A stretch of DNA of 64,000 nucleotides from Dactylonectria macrodidyma (taxonomy: Eukaryota; Ascomycota; Sordariomycetes; Hypocreales; Nectriaceae), in contig JAGMUV010000016.1 of the NCBI GenBank assembly GCA_020744425.1, forward strand, positions 1,302,001-1,366,000, given 5' to 3'. The position numbers and the translations under genes were made by a program. How positions within the stretch are numbered: position 1 is the first letter of the stretch; each line of letters starts with the position of its first letter. This document shows, one piece after another, positions 45,129 to 55,849 of the stretch. The notes under the pieces are model-generated. The model ran no database searches, was not told where the DNA came from, and worked only from the letters and a program-made list of their open reading frames with translations.

Positions 45129-46009
45129 ATGGGCATATTCTACGGATGCTATATCATAGTTCGGCATCTGTCAGTTGTGATCATGGCGATTCTAATGTTA
45201 GCTGGTCGGTGTCAAATTTTCTCGAAACTACGAGCGACTCTTTATGCATCGATGTGTTGTCTTGTTACTAGCCAACACATTACTTTTACCATCGTAAACA
45301 ACTGCAGCGACCAGAGCATATGGCCCGCTTTAACCGGCAATACGTCTTTGATCGGGTCTCCCAACCCTTTGACCAGTTCATCGCCTCTCTTCCCAAAGCA
45401 ATCCATTCAAACTTTTCCTATCCCATTGCCCTGGTCAGGCAGGATATGGGCTCGTCAATTTTGTGCTTCTGATGGAACTAACTGCTTGATAGGCGATTGC
45501 TCCGAGTCGACTTGCTGGGGCCATTCATCCCAGAATACTTCTCTTTTCGAGATTACGGCATCCGATCTTCAGGTGGTCTACGATGTTAGCCTTGGTACGA
45601 TTTACCAGCATGTTGACGTATTAGGCTCCTAACAATACTAGTGGACGGTTTCACCATGGGTATCACCAGTATACCGACGAGCAAGATTTGCGAGACGATA
45701 TCCTGTCAGGTACCCCCCTATCTTGGGTTCAGGGAAAGCGGCAAGCCGCTGTGCCCCGAGTCCAACATGCGATCTTTCCAGAAGCACGGAAACTTGTCCC
45801 AGGCCTATGCTTGTTTATCAGATTGTTCACTCTACGGCCTTGAGCAGTACTGCTGCTTCGACGATTTTGAGACGCCAGGTGCTTGCGAACCGAGCAGTCA
45901 ATGGTTCAAAGTTGCATGTCCCGATGCGTACAGTTTTGCGTTCGATGATTCTGTTTTGAGACACTGCGAATTGACCGACTTCACCATTGTTTTTGGTTGC
46001 CCAGCTTAG
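45129..46009 (+). CDS. thaumatin-like secreted protein, two exons
   Basis: Exon 1 ends at 45594 and exon 2 is 45642-46009, with a 47-bp intron (GTACGA...CTAAC...TAG). Splicing joins YDVSL to VDGFTMGI, the conserved YDVSLVDGFN block of thaumatin-like (GH64/TLP) proteins. Other family marks are FTIVNNCS with IWPAL, SGRIWARQFC, GDCSESTC, SLFEITASD, and near the end ACPDAYSFAFDD. The Cys-rich pattern fits an extracellular disulfide-stabilised fold, sometimes glucan-binding. The start is uncertain: the natural signal peptide seems to be IFSKLRATLYASMCCLVTSQ, where an ATT stands at 45218 in place of the expected ATG. The open frame continues to 45129, so an upstream start is possible. Confidence 0.82.
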
Positions 46010-46693
46010 AGGGGGGGCAGGCGGCGATGAATAGACGATTTCTGGGGAAAGAGTGACTATTGTGCCTTCTTGACTAGTATGTCGAGCACTTTTCTTAGTT
46101 TAGCTATCATCTATTATTCCCTAGCTCTTAGTCGCCGCTTGACAAGAAAAATAGTACAGGGGACCGCTAGATCATTGATGAACTATTGCGAATAAATGCG
46201 AATCGCGTTCGATATGGACGTAGTATAGAGTCGTCTTAATATCGCTTAGCCTTCTGGGATGGAGCTTGTCAGGAGACCGTCTACAGAATCCTTAGTCTGA
46301 ACTGGCCCTGCCCGTGCGAGCAGTGAGATATTTGCCTCTCAAGCCTCAGCAGGGCGTATTCTCAGCAAAGGTCATGCAGCTTGGCTGAGTACTCGATTGT
46401 AGAAAGCGGTTTTATGACTGGGGTCATATTACATCGTAAGCTCCTCGACTTTCCGCCAGCCGGGCTACTTGGTAAGGGTTTCGCTTTCTACCGCTGGTTT
46501 ACAGTCACTCCTGCTCTTAAGACCCCTAAATAACGACAAGCATAGATTATATGTGAAGCACTAGGGCTGGGAACGTCTGTCAATAAAGGAAATGGATGAT
46601 GGAACTCGCATCAATTGTAGTTAATAAGCAGACGTGAAAACAGGAACACCAAACACCACCGCAGCTGCTGTGATGACTCCGAATAGTAAACCC
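46010..46693. other. intergenic
   Basis: No ORF of note. It separates the convergent thaumatin-like and histone-like genes and would hold both 3' ends. Confidence 0.5.
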
Positions 46694-47226
46694 TCAGCTG
46701 CTTTTTCTGATCGAGAATGAAGGATGTAACCCTCCTGAAGTCAAGCGCTGGGCCAGTACGATATCTTTCTGTAGTGGAAGAGTTTTTGTCAGGGTTACAT
46801 CAGTTTACTTTGCCATCGATTCAACGCACCTGTTGGATGGTTACACGCTTGGCATGAATAGCACAAAGGTTGGCTTCTTCAAATAAATTTGCAAGATAGC
46901 ACTCTGCACTTTCCTGTAGAGCCCCGATCGCTGTACTCTGGAAGCGCACGGGAATCTTGGAAAACAACTGAGTTATCTCTTTAACCTGTGAAGAGTCTGA
47001 GCAATGGTGGCGACGGGTGTGGGCATTCTCGTACCAAGCGTTGGAAAGCTGGCCTCGGGATTAGTAGACCTGTGCTCTGTTGGAATTCTTTTATCTCCCG
47101 TAATGATGCGGTACCTGGTTTGTAGCGGTATCTTCTGGTTACTTCCAGGTTGCGAATATTCTTGAAATCTTTTCTCGGTGCTTGCCCTCCAGACGATATC
47201 CGGGGGGTTTGCTTGATTCGAGCCAT
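46694..47226 (-). CDS. divergent histone H3 variant, three exons
   Basis: Exons are 47226-47035, 46985-46830 and 46768-46694. Introns are 49 bp (GTACGA...CACAG) and 61 bp (GTGCGT...CTACAG). Joined, they give a 140-aa H3-like protein. The tail starts MARIKQTPR with the K4 position kept, Lys9 replaced by Ile and Lys14 by Gln. The K27/K36 part of the tail is missing or unalignable (about nine residues shorter). The fold is clear: [13 protein letters not shown], the STGLLI segment, [17 protein letters not shown] and [13 protein letters not shown], then KDIVLAQRL. Loop 1 has one extra residue (FSKIPVRF versus FKTDLRF). The C-terminus continues about 14 residues beyond the usual end ([15 protein letters not shown]). 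CENP-A-type residues are absent. Both introns fall exactly where H3 homology breaks in the unspliced frame. Confidence 0.88.
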
Positions 47227-48022
47227 AATCGGCTCGTACATGCAGATTTTGGAATTTTATACTGCATAATATCTGAAGCTCATAGAAGAACCTGTCATCG
47301 TCCGTTATATGTGAAAGCATGCGTAGACCTACGAGATCGAAACGTAAGAAGACATGCACAATGACTTCTTGGCTTATCTTTTCGTCAGTCCGAACTTGTA
47401 GCCTCCGTACGTGAATCGTTTTCATCAACGATTCAGTACTATACCCCTGACAGCAAGTTTTCATCGCGTTTCCAGGTATAGCTGCTTAGGGGCAAATACT
47501 AAGGAGGTGTAACACCTTTGCTTCGCTGACTCTTGACTCACCACCCAGCTTGACTGTCATCGTTGAGCAATGAAGATTTTTATCCGCCAGGTCGTGCTCA
47601 GCTAGAAATATAGTGCATCGGTTACGGCCAGCCGACTACTCTGACTAAGCATGAATACTAGGTGTTAGCCAAGATTGGAAGGAGTCGACAAAGCCGTTCA
47701 CCTGAATGCAGATGAATTGAGGCTCCAGTCAGATACCGTAGGATCTACTTTGTGTAGTTACCTATTATGTCATCAGCGCTTGCTATTCTTTCGCAGACCC
47801 AAAACGTAAAGCTCTTCCTTATAGTCAAACTCTCCAACCTTGGCTACGAGAACTTCCCATACTCGAGTGCAGTCACCGAGTACAGTTATTGTAATCCCTA
47901 CATGATCGCTTCTAGTCTCATAAGTGTTTAGACAGATAAGTGACATCGGATTTACATTGCATTCGTCAATATAGCACACGAAATTAGGTATTTGAACCGA
48001 CCTCCACGCGTTCCTGATCTTC
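47227..48022. other. shared upstream region of the H3 variant and chitinase
   Basis: The two genes are divergent, so both promoters should lie here. A 91-aa minus-strand ORF (48048-47773) overlaps the chitinase start and has no recognised family, so it is not called. Confidence 0.45.
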
Positions 48023-49227
48023 ATGCGACATGTGTCTTTGCTCTTCACGCTCGCAGCCCTTCCGTTTCATGCCCGAGCGGGTTTTCATTTTAATTCTTCA
48101 CGAAACGTGGCTGTCTACTGGGGTAAGTGAAATTGAGATGCACGGCTTGATCATGGTTATAACGGCCCCAAACCAGGGCAAAACTCCTTTGCCCAAAGTA
48201 GCGGTCCCGCTTCTCAGCAACGCCTTTCCTACTATTGCTCAAGTACGTATGTCTCTATCGTAGAGGTGACTAGGCGTTAACAAATGGCGCAGATCCAGAC
48301 ATCGACGTAAGTTTGTGGGCAAAGCTTGAGGGACAGAAGTCTACTAATTCTGAAAGAGAAGATCATACCACTTGCTTTTCTGAATGGAATCAGCCCCCTA
48401 TCACTGAACTTGGCGAATGCCGCCAACGAATGTTCCCCTTTCCTCGACAATCCCCAAATATTACAGTGTCCCCAAGTCGAGTGAGTCCCCTGGAATATCG
48501 CGAGGCTTGGATGCTTATTCTCTTCTGCAGACAAGACATCATTACCTGCCAACAAGTCTACGGCAAGACTATCTTGCTGTCTATAGGTGGCGCCACATAC
48601 GGTCAAGGGGGTTTTCAAACTGCCGAAGAAGCGGCTAATGCTGCTCGCGCAGTTTGGCAGATGTTTGGACCTGTTTCCCCCAACAGCTTCGGGAGTCGTC
48701 CATTTGGTTCCGCGGTGGTCGATGGATTCGACTTTGACCTCGAGAGTCCGGTCAATAACATGGCTATCTTCGGGAGCGAACTCAGAAGACTTATTGATCG
48801 GGGCACGGCTTCGAGTGGAAAAAGATTTTATCTCTCAGCAGCTCCGCAGTGTCCGTTTCCTGATGTGTTTAACCAGGAGCTTCTGGGTGCTGTAGAGTTC
48901 GATGTCGTCATGATCCAATTTTACAATAATTATTGTGGTGCCGACTCCTTCACTCCAGGTTCCGCGACACAGACCAGTTTCAACTTTGATGTTTGGGACA
49001 GCTGGGCACGTAATAGTTCTCCTAAGACGAGCACTAAGGTGATGCTTGGCATTCCGGCAGCTCCAGGTGCCGCTGGTAGGGGATTTATAGAGGGTGCTCA
49101 ACTGAAGGAGGTGATTCGTTTCTGCAGAAGGTTTCCGAATTTTGGCGGGGTGATGATGTGGGATATGTCGCAGCTCTATAGTCAAATCGGTTTCCTTGAA
49201 GAGATTAACACAGCTCTGAACAGTTGA
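48023..49227 (+). CDS. GH18 class III chitinase, five exons
   Basis: Exons 48023-48122, 48177-48242, 48293-48306, 48362-48480 and 48531-49227 join in frame to 331 aa. Exon 3 is only 14 nt. Introns are 50-55 bp with GT/AG ends. The N-terminal signal peptide (MRHVSLLFTLAALPFHARA) is followed by NVAVYWGQNS, the usual start of class III chitinases. Then come IIPLAFLN, ILLSIGGATYG and the catalytic motif VDGFDFDLES (DxxDxDxE complete, Glu as proton donor), MIQFYNNYCG, and GGVMMWDMSQL near the C-terminus. It should be a secreted endochitinase acting on fungal or arthropod chitin. No CBM or GPI signal is visible. The exon 3/4 acceptor was chosen (AAG/ATC) because it gives the DIDIIPLAFLN continuity of the family. 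Confidence 0.93.
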
Positions 49228-50440
49228 GTTGCTGCCATTTCTTATAGAGATAGGTTCGGATTCGTCAGGGGTTATTGGTCCTCGAATCGACTTTCAGCGA
49301 CGATGAAATTCGCTTTCCTCTTGTGGTGTGACGTTATAGTGGGGGTTCGGCGTCTAAGCGTTCCTCGAATCGTTCTATTAAAGGTGATCTTCTGATACTA
49401 TTGGCGTAACTGCTCTGATACTATGATGATAACATACGCCAGCTGCACCAAAGCTCAAAGAAGTAATAGAGTACTACAATATCTGGCATCTGTGTAAAAT
49501 CCTTCCAATTTTAGCTTTTTGCTACCTTGACTCAGATGCAAAGACTAGACTCCAGTCAATGGGTGTCTCCGTTCAAAACCTCGCGTCGTAGGTATGTGAC
49601 TTGCGCTAGCATGCTTCAGCATACGAACCCCCTCAAAACCATGACGTGGACGGAAGTTTATTGGGGTAACGGTACGAAGAATCGCATAGGCTGTGTCACG
49701 ATGTCTTGTCGCTCAGTTATTCTGCGTAGGCTTTTTGTCTCATCTGCCTTCCCCGCGCAACACACGTATTAGTATGTTTCTACTAGGTAAGTTACTTTGC
49801 CCCCCTCTAGCGACTTCAAACTTAGCGGAGGTTGCGACACTGAGATGCTTACGATAAATACGTTCCTAAATATAGCATAGGGAAATGTTATGCATAACAA
49901 GAAAAGTCGCTTCAGGCGTTGTTTCCTTCCTAAGCAACAACTCTCTCCATCCAAGCTAGCTCTCGACACGGAACAGCACGGTTAACAGACGAGGACACCG
50001 AGTAGCGATGTAGGCGACACTAAAAGACAGATCACCAACGACGCACGACAAAGTCTCAAATAAACATTCCCATAACAGATGATTGGGCGCCTGTCCCTCG
50101 ACTCTGGCTCTGGGCGCAGTCCAATGTTCCTACGCCTCTAGATGTCGACCCCGCCGACCGACCATGCGTCGCCTACGTCGCCTCTAGTATTGCTCGCGAA
50201 TGGACATGTCTAATCTTGTACACACTTTAGCCGCCGACGCTACCATTGGGTGTTTCCTGAGATAGAACGTGCTGGTCATAGGAGCTCCTCCAGGATCCTC
50301 AGTACGATCTCTTGAGGTGCAGCCTTCCCTCCGGGCACGCTTCAATGTGGTCATCCTATGCGGCATGAAAAGCCCCAGGCCTCCCGCCTTGGAACGACAC
50401 CCGGGCTACCCAGCATCCAGCAACCAGCTCCGTCGAAAGC
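49228..50440. other. intergenic, no gene recognised
   Basis: Short ORFs only; AT-rich to about 50000, then more GC-rich toward the next gene. Confidence 0.45.
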
Positions 50441-51658
50441 ATGTCCAACTTCGCCATCGAAATCTTCATACTCCTGAGCATCGGACTCAGTGTTCTCGGA
50501 ATCCGAATTTGCGTGCGACTCGAGACCGTCTATGGCAAGAAGCTTGCGTTAGACGATTACTTCACAGCTTTGGCCGTGGTCAGCAGCATCTCCATTTCGA
50601 ACTGGGACCCAATGCTGACATCTTGACCGCAGCCTCTATACCTCGTCGAAATAGCTCTTGCCCATGCAGCGAGGTCTCACCTAGGCGGCCTGGCCAATCA
50701 CGGCATGTCAGATGCGGAAAGGGCGCGGCTTGGTGCAAGCGGCGAGGAGCACACGCTGCGAGTTCTCGGCTCCCAAATCTACCTCGCAGGATGGGTCGTT
50801 CATGTCTCTCTGCTCTGGACGCTAAAGGCAGCCATGTGCTCTTTCTGCTCGCGGTTGGCAAGGAATTTGGGGGCTTGCAGAGAGCCTATCTACGCCGGGT
50901 TCGCGTTATTATACGTCACTTGGATCGCCACATTCCTATCTATCATGCTAAGCTGTCGGCCGCTGAGCAGAAACTGGCAGATCAGCCCAGATCCTGGAAA
51001 TAGCTGCCAACCGGCTGTAGCTAAGATCGATCTTCTTGTGACGACAGTTCTTGACGAGCTCACCAACGCTTACCTGCTATCTATTATAGTTCTGATGCTC
51101 CCACACATGCGGCTGTCTCTGCTCAAGAAGCTAGAACTTATTACGGTTTCTGTATGTGGTGCTTTCGTCATGACGGCGGGGATTCTTCGATGCGTGCTCG
51201 CAATGACGGTAGGTGCGCTTGGTGTCTCATGCCTGGTAGCTAGCGCACAGTGAAGCATTCCTGGCGCTAGCTGCTTGGCATCTGATACTTGTTGATTAGT
51301 TTCCAGTAGAGAAAAAGTTTCGCTAACATTCATGTAGAGCTCGTCTATCGGCATTGAGCAGGCCGAGCGTTGGGCGGTGCGAGAAGCGTTCGCGGCCATT
51401 GTGACGGTCAACATGCCCATAATCTACCCTTTCATCGTCAGAGGCCTGAGACTACTACGCAACAGAAATCGTCCAAAGGGCATTCCCGGTTTACCGCGCC
51501 CCAATCCGCCGTTCTTCCCTAACGACGGAGTCATTTGGGTCACCAACGAATTCGGAGTAGGAGTCGGAATAGAAATCAGGGAAGGGCAAGGCAGCGTAAT
51601 TCGCCGAGAAGATGCACACGAGTGTATCTGCCAGACGCCGGACATTACAGGGAAGTGA
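50441..51658 (+). CDS. rhodopsin-domain (SAT4-type) integral membrane protein, three exons
   Basis: Exons 50441-50578, 50633-51208 and 51338-51658 join to about 344 aa. Introns are 54 bp (GTCAGC...CTGAC...GCAG) and 129 bp (GTAGGT...CTAAC...GTAG). The protein follows the fungal rhodopsin-domain family (SAT4/PTH11-like): TM1 IFILLSIGLSVLGIRICVRL, the KLALDDYF element, PLYLVEIALAHA, TM segments around IYAGFALLYVTWIATFLSI and LLSIIVLMLPHMRL, a Cys-containing loop (GNSCQP), and VREAFAAIVTVNMPIIYPF before a polar C-tail. The N-terminal region is short, so the first TM may be partial. Substrate and role are unknown; some relatives act in secondary metabolism or surface sensing. Confidence 0.85.
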
Positions 51659-52234
51659 CATACGCACGGTAACGTCAATAGACGGCAAGATTTTGACTGT
51701 CAGAGCGAGCGATGTCATTAGACCTAGCTAGGTACTGAGCTCGAGAATACTATCATTGGAGCTATGCTTGTGTTTAATGATGAGCAAGGACGCATTTGAC
51801 ACTATCGAAAGTGTATATGTAAGGCTTTAAACCGTCTAAAACGTGAAGATAAAATAATAAAGATTTGGCGTGACTGGTATTCAGCCTGGCTGTTAGAAAG
51901 TGAAGAATTGGTGAAGGTATGTTGATTTGAAGTTAGAGCGTTCACGTAACTAATGACAGAACTCCGGTCTCTATTAATTTTCGAGATGACTAAATGTGAT
52001 GGTCAGGTAGTGACGAGACTTTTGGCTGCTGGCTATACTTAGGAGCCACGAATATAGCATGACAAAAACAGCCTTGGCTTTCGTTAACGAATTGCTAGTA
52101 AAGAATTGTATTACCATCCCTTCGTTAATGGTCTACTTGCCTATAACAGCATACACGGGCCTCAGGGTTTAAAATGACCTCAGGAGTGCAAATACTCTCC
52201 AGGCAGCTGGCTCTGTTAATGGTGTCACTTTTCA
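51659..52234. other. intergenic, AT-rich
   Basis: No ORF or repeat recognised. Confidence 0.5.
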
Positions 52235-52573
52235 ATGAATAAATATCATTCAATTTACGAAAACCATGCACTGGCAGATAAACTACGGCAGATGGCTTCA
52301 CCGCTCGCCCCTTTAGTCGAGGTGGAATATGGAACTGTCCACCCCGCATTCCCATCTACCCTACTTCAATTTTGGCTTCTCACAAACGAGCAGCTCGAGT
52401 CTATCGCTGAATTTTATCACCAAAAAACGCCTAACTCATTTACCAATCTCTACCCTTATCCAATACGAAATTGGGACCCCGACATGCCGATGGAAGAAAA
52501 ACTGCGCAAAATGGGAGAGTTCATTGGTATTAGATTTTGTGACTCTCGTATAGTGAAGATTGCGGGGGCCTAA
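52235..52573 (+). CDS. conserved small fungal hypothetical protein
   Basis: Intact 112-aa ORF from ATG. The segments HPAFPSTLLQFWLLTNEQL, IAEFYHQKTPN, PIRNWDPDMPMEEKLRKMG and FIGIRF follow a pattern I recall from conserved, uncharacterised ascomycete proteins (PxTLL.F.LLT..QL...A.FYHQ..P...EEK.R..G.FIG). No catalytic motif or membrane segment is visible. It could also be the C-terminal domain of a larger protein. A single exon with clean ends favours a real gene. Confidence 0.68.
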   Translation: MNKYHSIYENHALADKLRQMASPLAPLVEVEYGTVHPAFPSTLLQFWLLTNEQLESIAEFYHQKTPNSFTNLYPYPIRNWDPDMPMEEKLRKMGEFIGIRFCDSRIVKIAGA

Positions 52574-53430
52574 TTATTTCTAGGAAGAGAGCAGAAGTGG
52601 AAAAGCTGAAAAATGAGCCAAACATATTCGCCTTCGAATAGTTAAACTTTCTTTTATTCTCGACTTAATTTCAGTTCACTCTATCTCTCCGTCTGTCTCA
52701 CCCAGCAAGCTTGTCTCTTACCCAGTCTAGGGAAGGAACGGATTCAAGTACCCTTCCGGTGCGCAGACACACTGCCCAGCGTCGTGACTAGATGTACCTC
52801 CTTTGTGGTTTTGGTCTGAACGTCGTTCGCCTTATAGTAGACGTTGCCACACGGGAACACCTGGCACCCAGACACCGGACCAATGACTTGGCAGGCCACA
52901 TCTGCTTTACGTTGTCACTGTCTTCAGGTTGAGGATGGCGGACACGTCAAAGTAGGTCAGACCCATCCAGCCCGTTGAACATGACCTCGCCGAGCATGCC
53001 AACCTCACGGGCCAAATGAAACAGTCCAAACGAACAGGTCTCAATCCTTCTACATATGGCGAAACGATCACCATGACAGCGTGTGCGCTTCCGTAACAAA
53101 GTTTGACTATCTTAGGGACATTATGTAGCTCAATCAAACAGCTACACGGAAAAAGTGTGAGAGCCCCGTAGCTCTGCCGTAATGCGGCGCAAACCCCCCC
53201 CACTCGGGAGTTGTCATGGTTTCAGTGTGACAGCTACACGAGTCACTTTGTCACAACAATCCTGAGCGAGCATTTACAAGCTCTTGGTCTAGCATTTTAC
53301 CCTCGAGACACTTACGTTGGCTAAGGATAGCTTTTACAACACCGTGAACACCTGTAGCGCTGGATCACGCCGCAGACAGCTTTAAAACGTCATCTCCCTA
53401 TCCAATTCATGTCCCTTACATCTTTTCGAT
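52574..53430. other. intergenic
   Basis: No supported gene; ORFs are short on both strands. Confidence 0.45.
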
Positions 53431-53559
53431 CATGCAGTGGCGCGACATGGAGATTCACCTGCTTATTTGGTTCTTCCTGGGTCAGATTCTTGCATACTAC
53501 TGGCATAAGCTGCGGTGTGTAGAGACGTCGACCAGCGGGGATCGCTGGATGACGACAGC

Positions 53560-53776
53560 AGTCAGTCAGGGAGGAGGCGAACCACGCACAGCAGCGGACG
53601 CTCAAGTACCCCATCGGCAATACAAGCTGCAGAAGGGTCAAAGGAGAGGACCTGCCAATAGAAAATCCCCCCAAAAACCTACCACAGCTTCAACAAGGGT
53701 TCTACGAGGCGGTTGTACGGTTCGAACTCGATGCGGTCGGGCTGTCCGACCTCCGCGACGGCTCCTCAAGTAGCGA
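53560..53776 (+). pseudogene. truncated unknown protein end
   Basis: One plus-strand frame reads LKYPIGNTSCRRVKGEDLP and then QQGFYEAVVRFELDAVGL, ending in a Ser/Asp tail at about 53776. It looks like the C-terminal piece of a gene whose upstream part is out of frame. Family unknown. Confidence 0.3.
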
Positions 53777-53779
53777 CTA

Positions 53780-54560
53780 AGGACATTTCGCTCCGCCTCA
53801 CAGTTGAGCATTACGCAATCCTAAGGCTTCCTACTTTTCTGTCCGCACCATCAAGGGCGAGCTGCTTCTTTCACACGCAATCCTAACGCTGCTGGCAGGA
53901 TCGACCGAACGGCTTGCAATCCTCAGAGGCGTTGAAATAGCGGAACACAAGTAGAATCTGTAGCATCAGCAACGCAGAAGGTACAATTCATGATTCGCAA
54001 GCGGCGAGTCATCGAAGAGCCATCAACCGCTTGCCGTCAGATTGGCAAACTCGACTCTGGCATGTTGCGTTTCTTCAATAGACACATGCGGCAGTAGGCG
54101 CAGAAGAACGCTTCTGAAGCGCATTTGTTCAGGAGGCCGAGAATGCCAGTCGGTAACATGTAATTAACTCACGAGGAAGACATGTAGAAAGGAAAGGGGA
54201 GATGCATAATAAGAAAATCCAAACATTTGAGTTCGTCGTTCACATCTGCGAATTAAGCGGATCTGTAACGTGTATGAGACGTGTCATGCTATCTCCTTAA
54301 GTGCGCTAGTATATGCAGCTGGCCTGTTTGTCAGTAACCATACCCGGGCTCAATTCACGATAAGATCTAACCCTCGTGGAGACCCCCTCACGCAGTACGC
54401 AACATAACAGCTATACTAAGATAGACGGTGGAGACCTAGATGCTTCTCCTCCTCCTCTCAAGGCCATTGCAGGGTCTCAGTCTGGTCAAAATGAGAGAAG
54501 CAGCCCGCACTGCGGCCCATCTCATCCCGGGCGGCCCAAGCGAATTCTGGGAAAGAAACC
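53780..54560. other. intergenic
   Basis: No gene recognised. Confidence 0.45.
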
Positions 54561-54564
54561 GGTG

Positions 54565-55329
54565 CTAGTGATGTATCAGCTGTGAGTTGGGGGAGAACTA
54601 GGGAAAAAAAGAAGACAGAAATCCAGAAACGGAGCGAGAATCGTACCTCGACTTGAGGGATCCCTTCTCGTGCGGTGTCCCTGAAAAACTCATGCCCCAG
54701 ATAGGACAGCTCGGCTGGTTTTAGTCCTGATGCTGTGAGGCGGTACACCTCGCTCCAGTAGCAAGGTGTTGTGATCGGCGCGGGCCCGTCCTCGAACCTG
54801 ACATCCAAGACCACCTTGACCACGCCCTGAAGGCAGACTCTAATGCCGTCAACGGTGAAGGGGGGGCACTCAGCTGCAAGGTACCGGAACGCGCTTACTA
54901 GCTGTCTCCGAAGTCAGCCGCCGTACATGTAGCCCGGTAGTCGTGTGTCTGCTCGCCTACCTGGCTTAGTCCGCTAGCGAGTTCCACCTCAGACAGCGGC
55001 ACTAGTTCAAACAAGCTCAAGATGATGGGCTCCTGAATGAGGATGCTCTGCGGCGCCAGGTCAAAGACGCAGCAGATTCGGGCCACGTGAGGATGCGAAA
55101 CTCTAGCCAGGGTCCCGTAGTCTCTCAGAAATGTCCTCCGCGCAAGGACCAGTTCCCCGGTACGGTTGTGCTGGACGAGGACGGGGCCCCCCCTGCGAGC
55201 CAGCGCCACGATTCCGCCATACGGTTCTCTAGTGTGAGGGAGTCTGTACGTCAACTCGGGCGGGCCGTCGTTGTAGACGACGAGGTCTGCTGGGCGAGAA
55301 GGAGGGCCGCTGTTCGTGGAAGTGGACAT
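54565..55329 (-). CDS. kinase-like protein without catalytic motifs, three exons
   Basis: Exons 55329-54961, 54901-54647 and 54579-54565 join to about 212 aa (introns 59 and 67 bp, the first with a CTGAC branch site). The N-terminal half resembles the N-lobe of fungal-specific protein-kinase-like proteins: GGIVALARR, TFLRDYGTLARVSHPHVARI, ILSLFELVPLSEVELASGLSQ. The second exon matches their C-lobe (FTVDGIRVCLQGVVKVVLDVRF, LSYLGHEFFRD). No HRD or DFG motif is present, so it is a pseudokinase-like member. The last exon adds only four residues; the read-through frame to 54458 is an alternative end. Confidence 0.65.
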
Positions 55330-55849
55330 TATGAAGACTGTGCGTCAATGCCGAGATGGTTCTGGGGTTGGTTTTGGCGATGGTATGGCGATGGTTCTGG
55401 CGTTGGTGAAGTTCCTAGCGATGGTGTTGGTAATGCAATAGCAATGTAGCGGGTGGCTATCCTGAATCTTTATTCATCCTTCTCAAGATGTAGGGGTAGC
55501 GACGTACATATAAATGACACATGCGAACGACATAAAGGAAGTAAAGAGGTCACAGGCACCCTTCTGCCGGAGGTCGCCTTTAGTGCCGGGATGAGTGAAG
55601 ACGGCACGCATGCGTGCAAGAGTGGCCATTGAAGGAACGGTGCTCAGTAATACCTAGACTGTACTACTTAGTATCTCTCCTTCCCTCGTTCAGCCACGCG
55701 TAGCCACTGTGCCTGTCTTGCGATAGGCTACACTTTACTCCTGAACAATCCAACGCTGCTCAACGCTCCCCAAGCTGTCCAACGCAGCGCGTCAGCACTA
55801 TCATGATCCCGCACAGCGATGCGTGATACCAGCATGTGAGAAGCATGCA
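55330..55849. other. intergenic
   Basis: GATGGT-type imperfect repeats at 55370-55440; otherwise no feature. Confidence 0.45.

Noticed and set aside
46973..47464. 163-aa minus-strand ORF overlapping the H3 variant
   Set aside because: It is in a different frame from the clear histone homology and has no recognisable domain.
47773..48048. 91-aa ORF antisense to the chitinase start
   Set aside because: No family, overlaps a well-supported gene start on the other strand.
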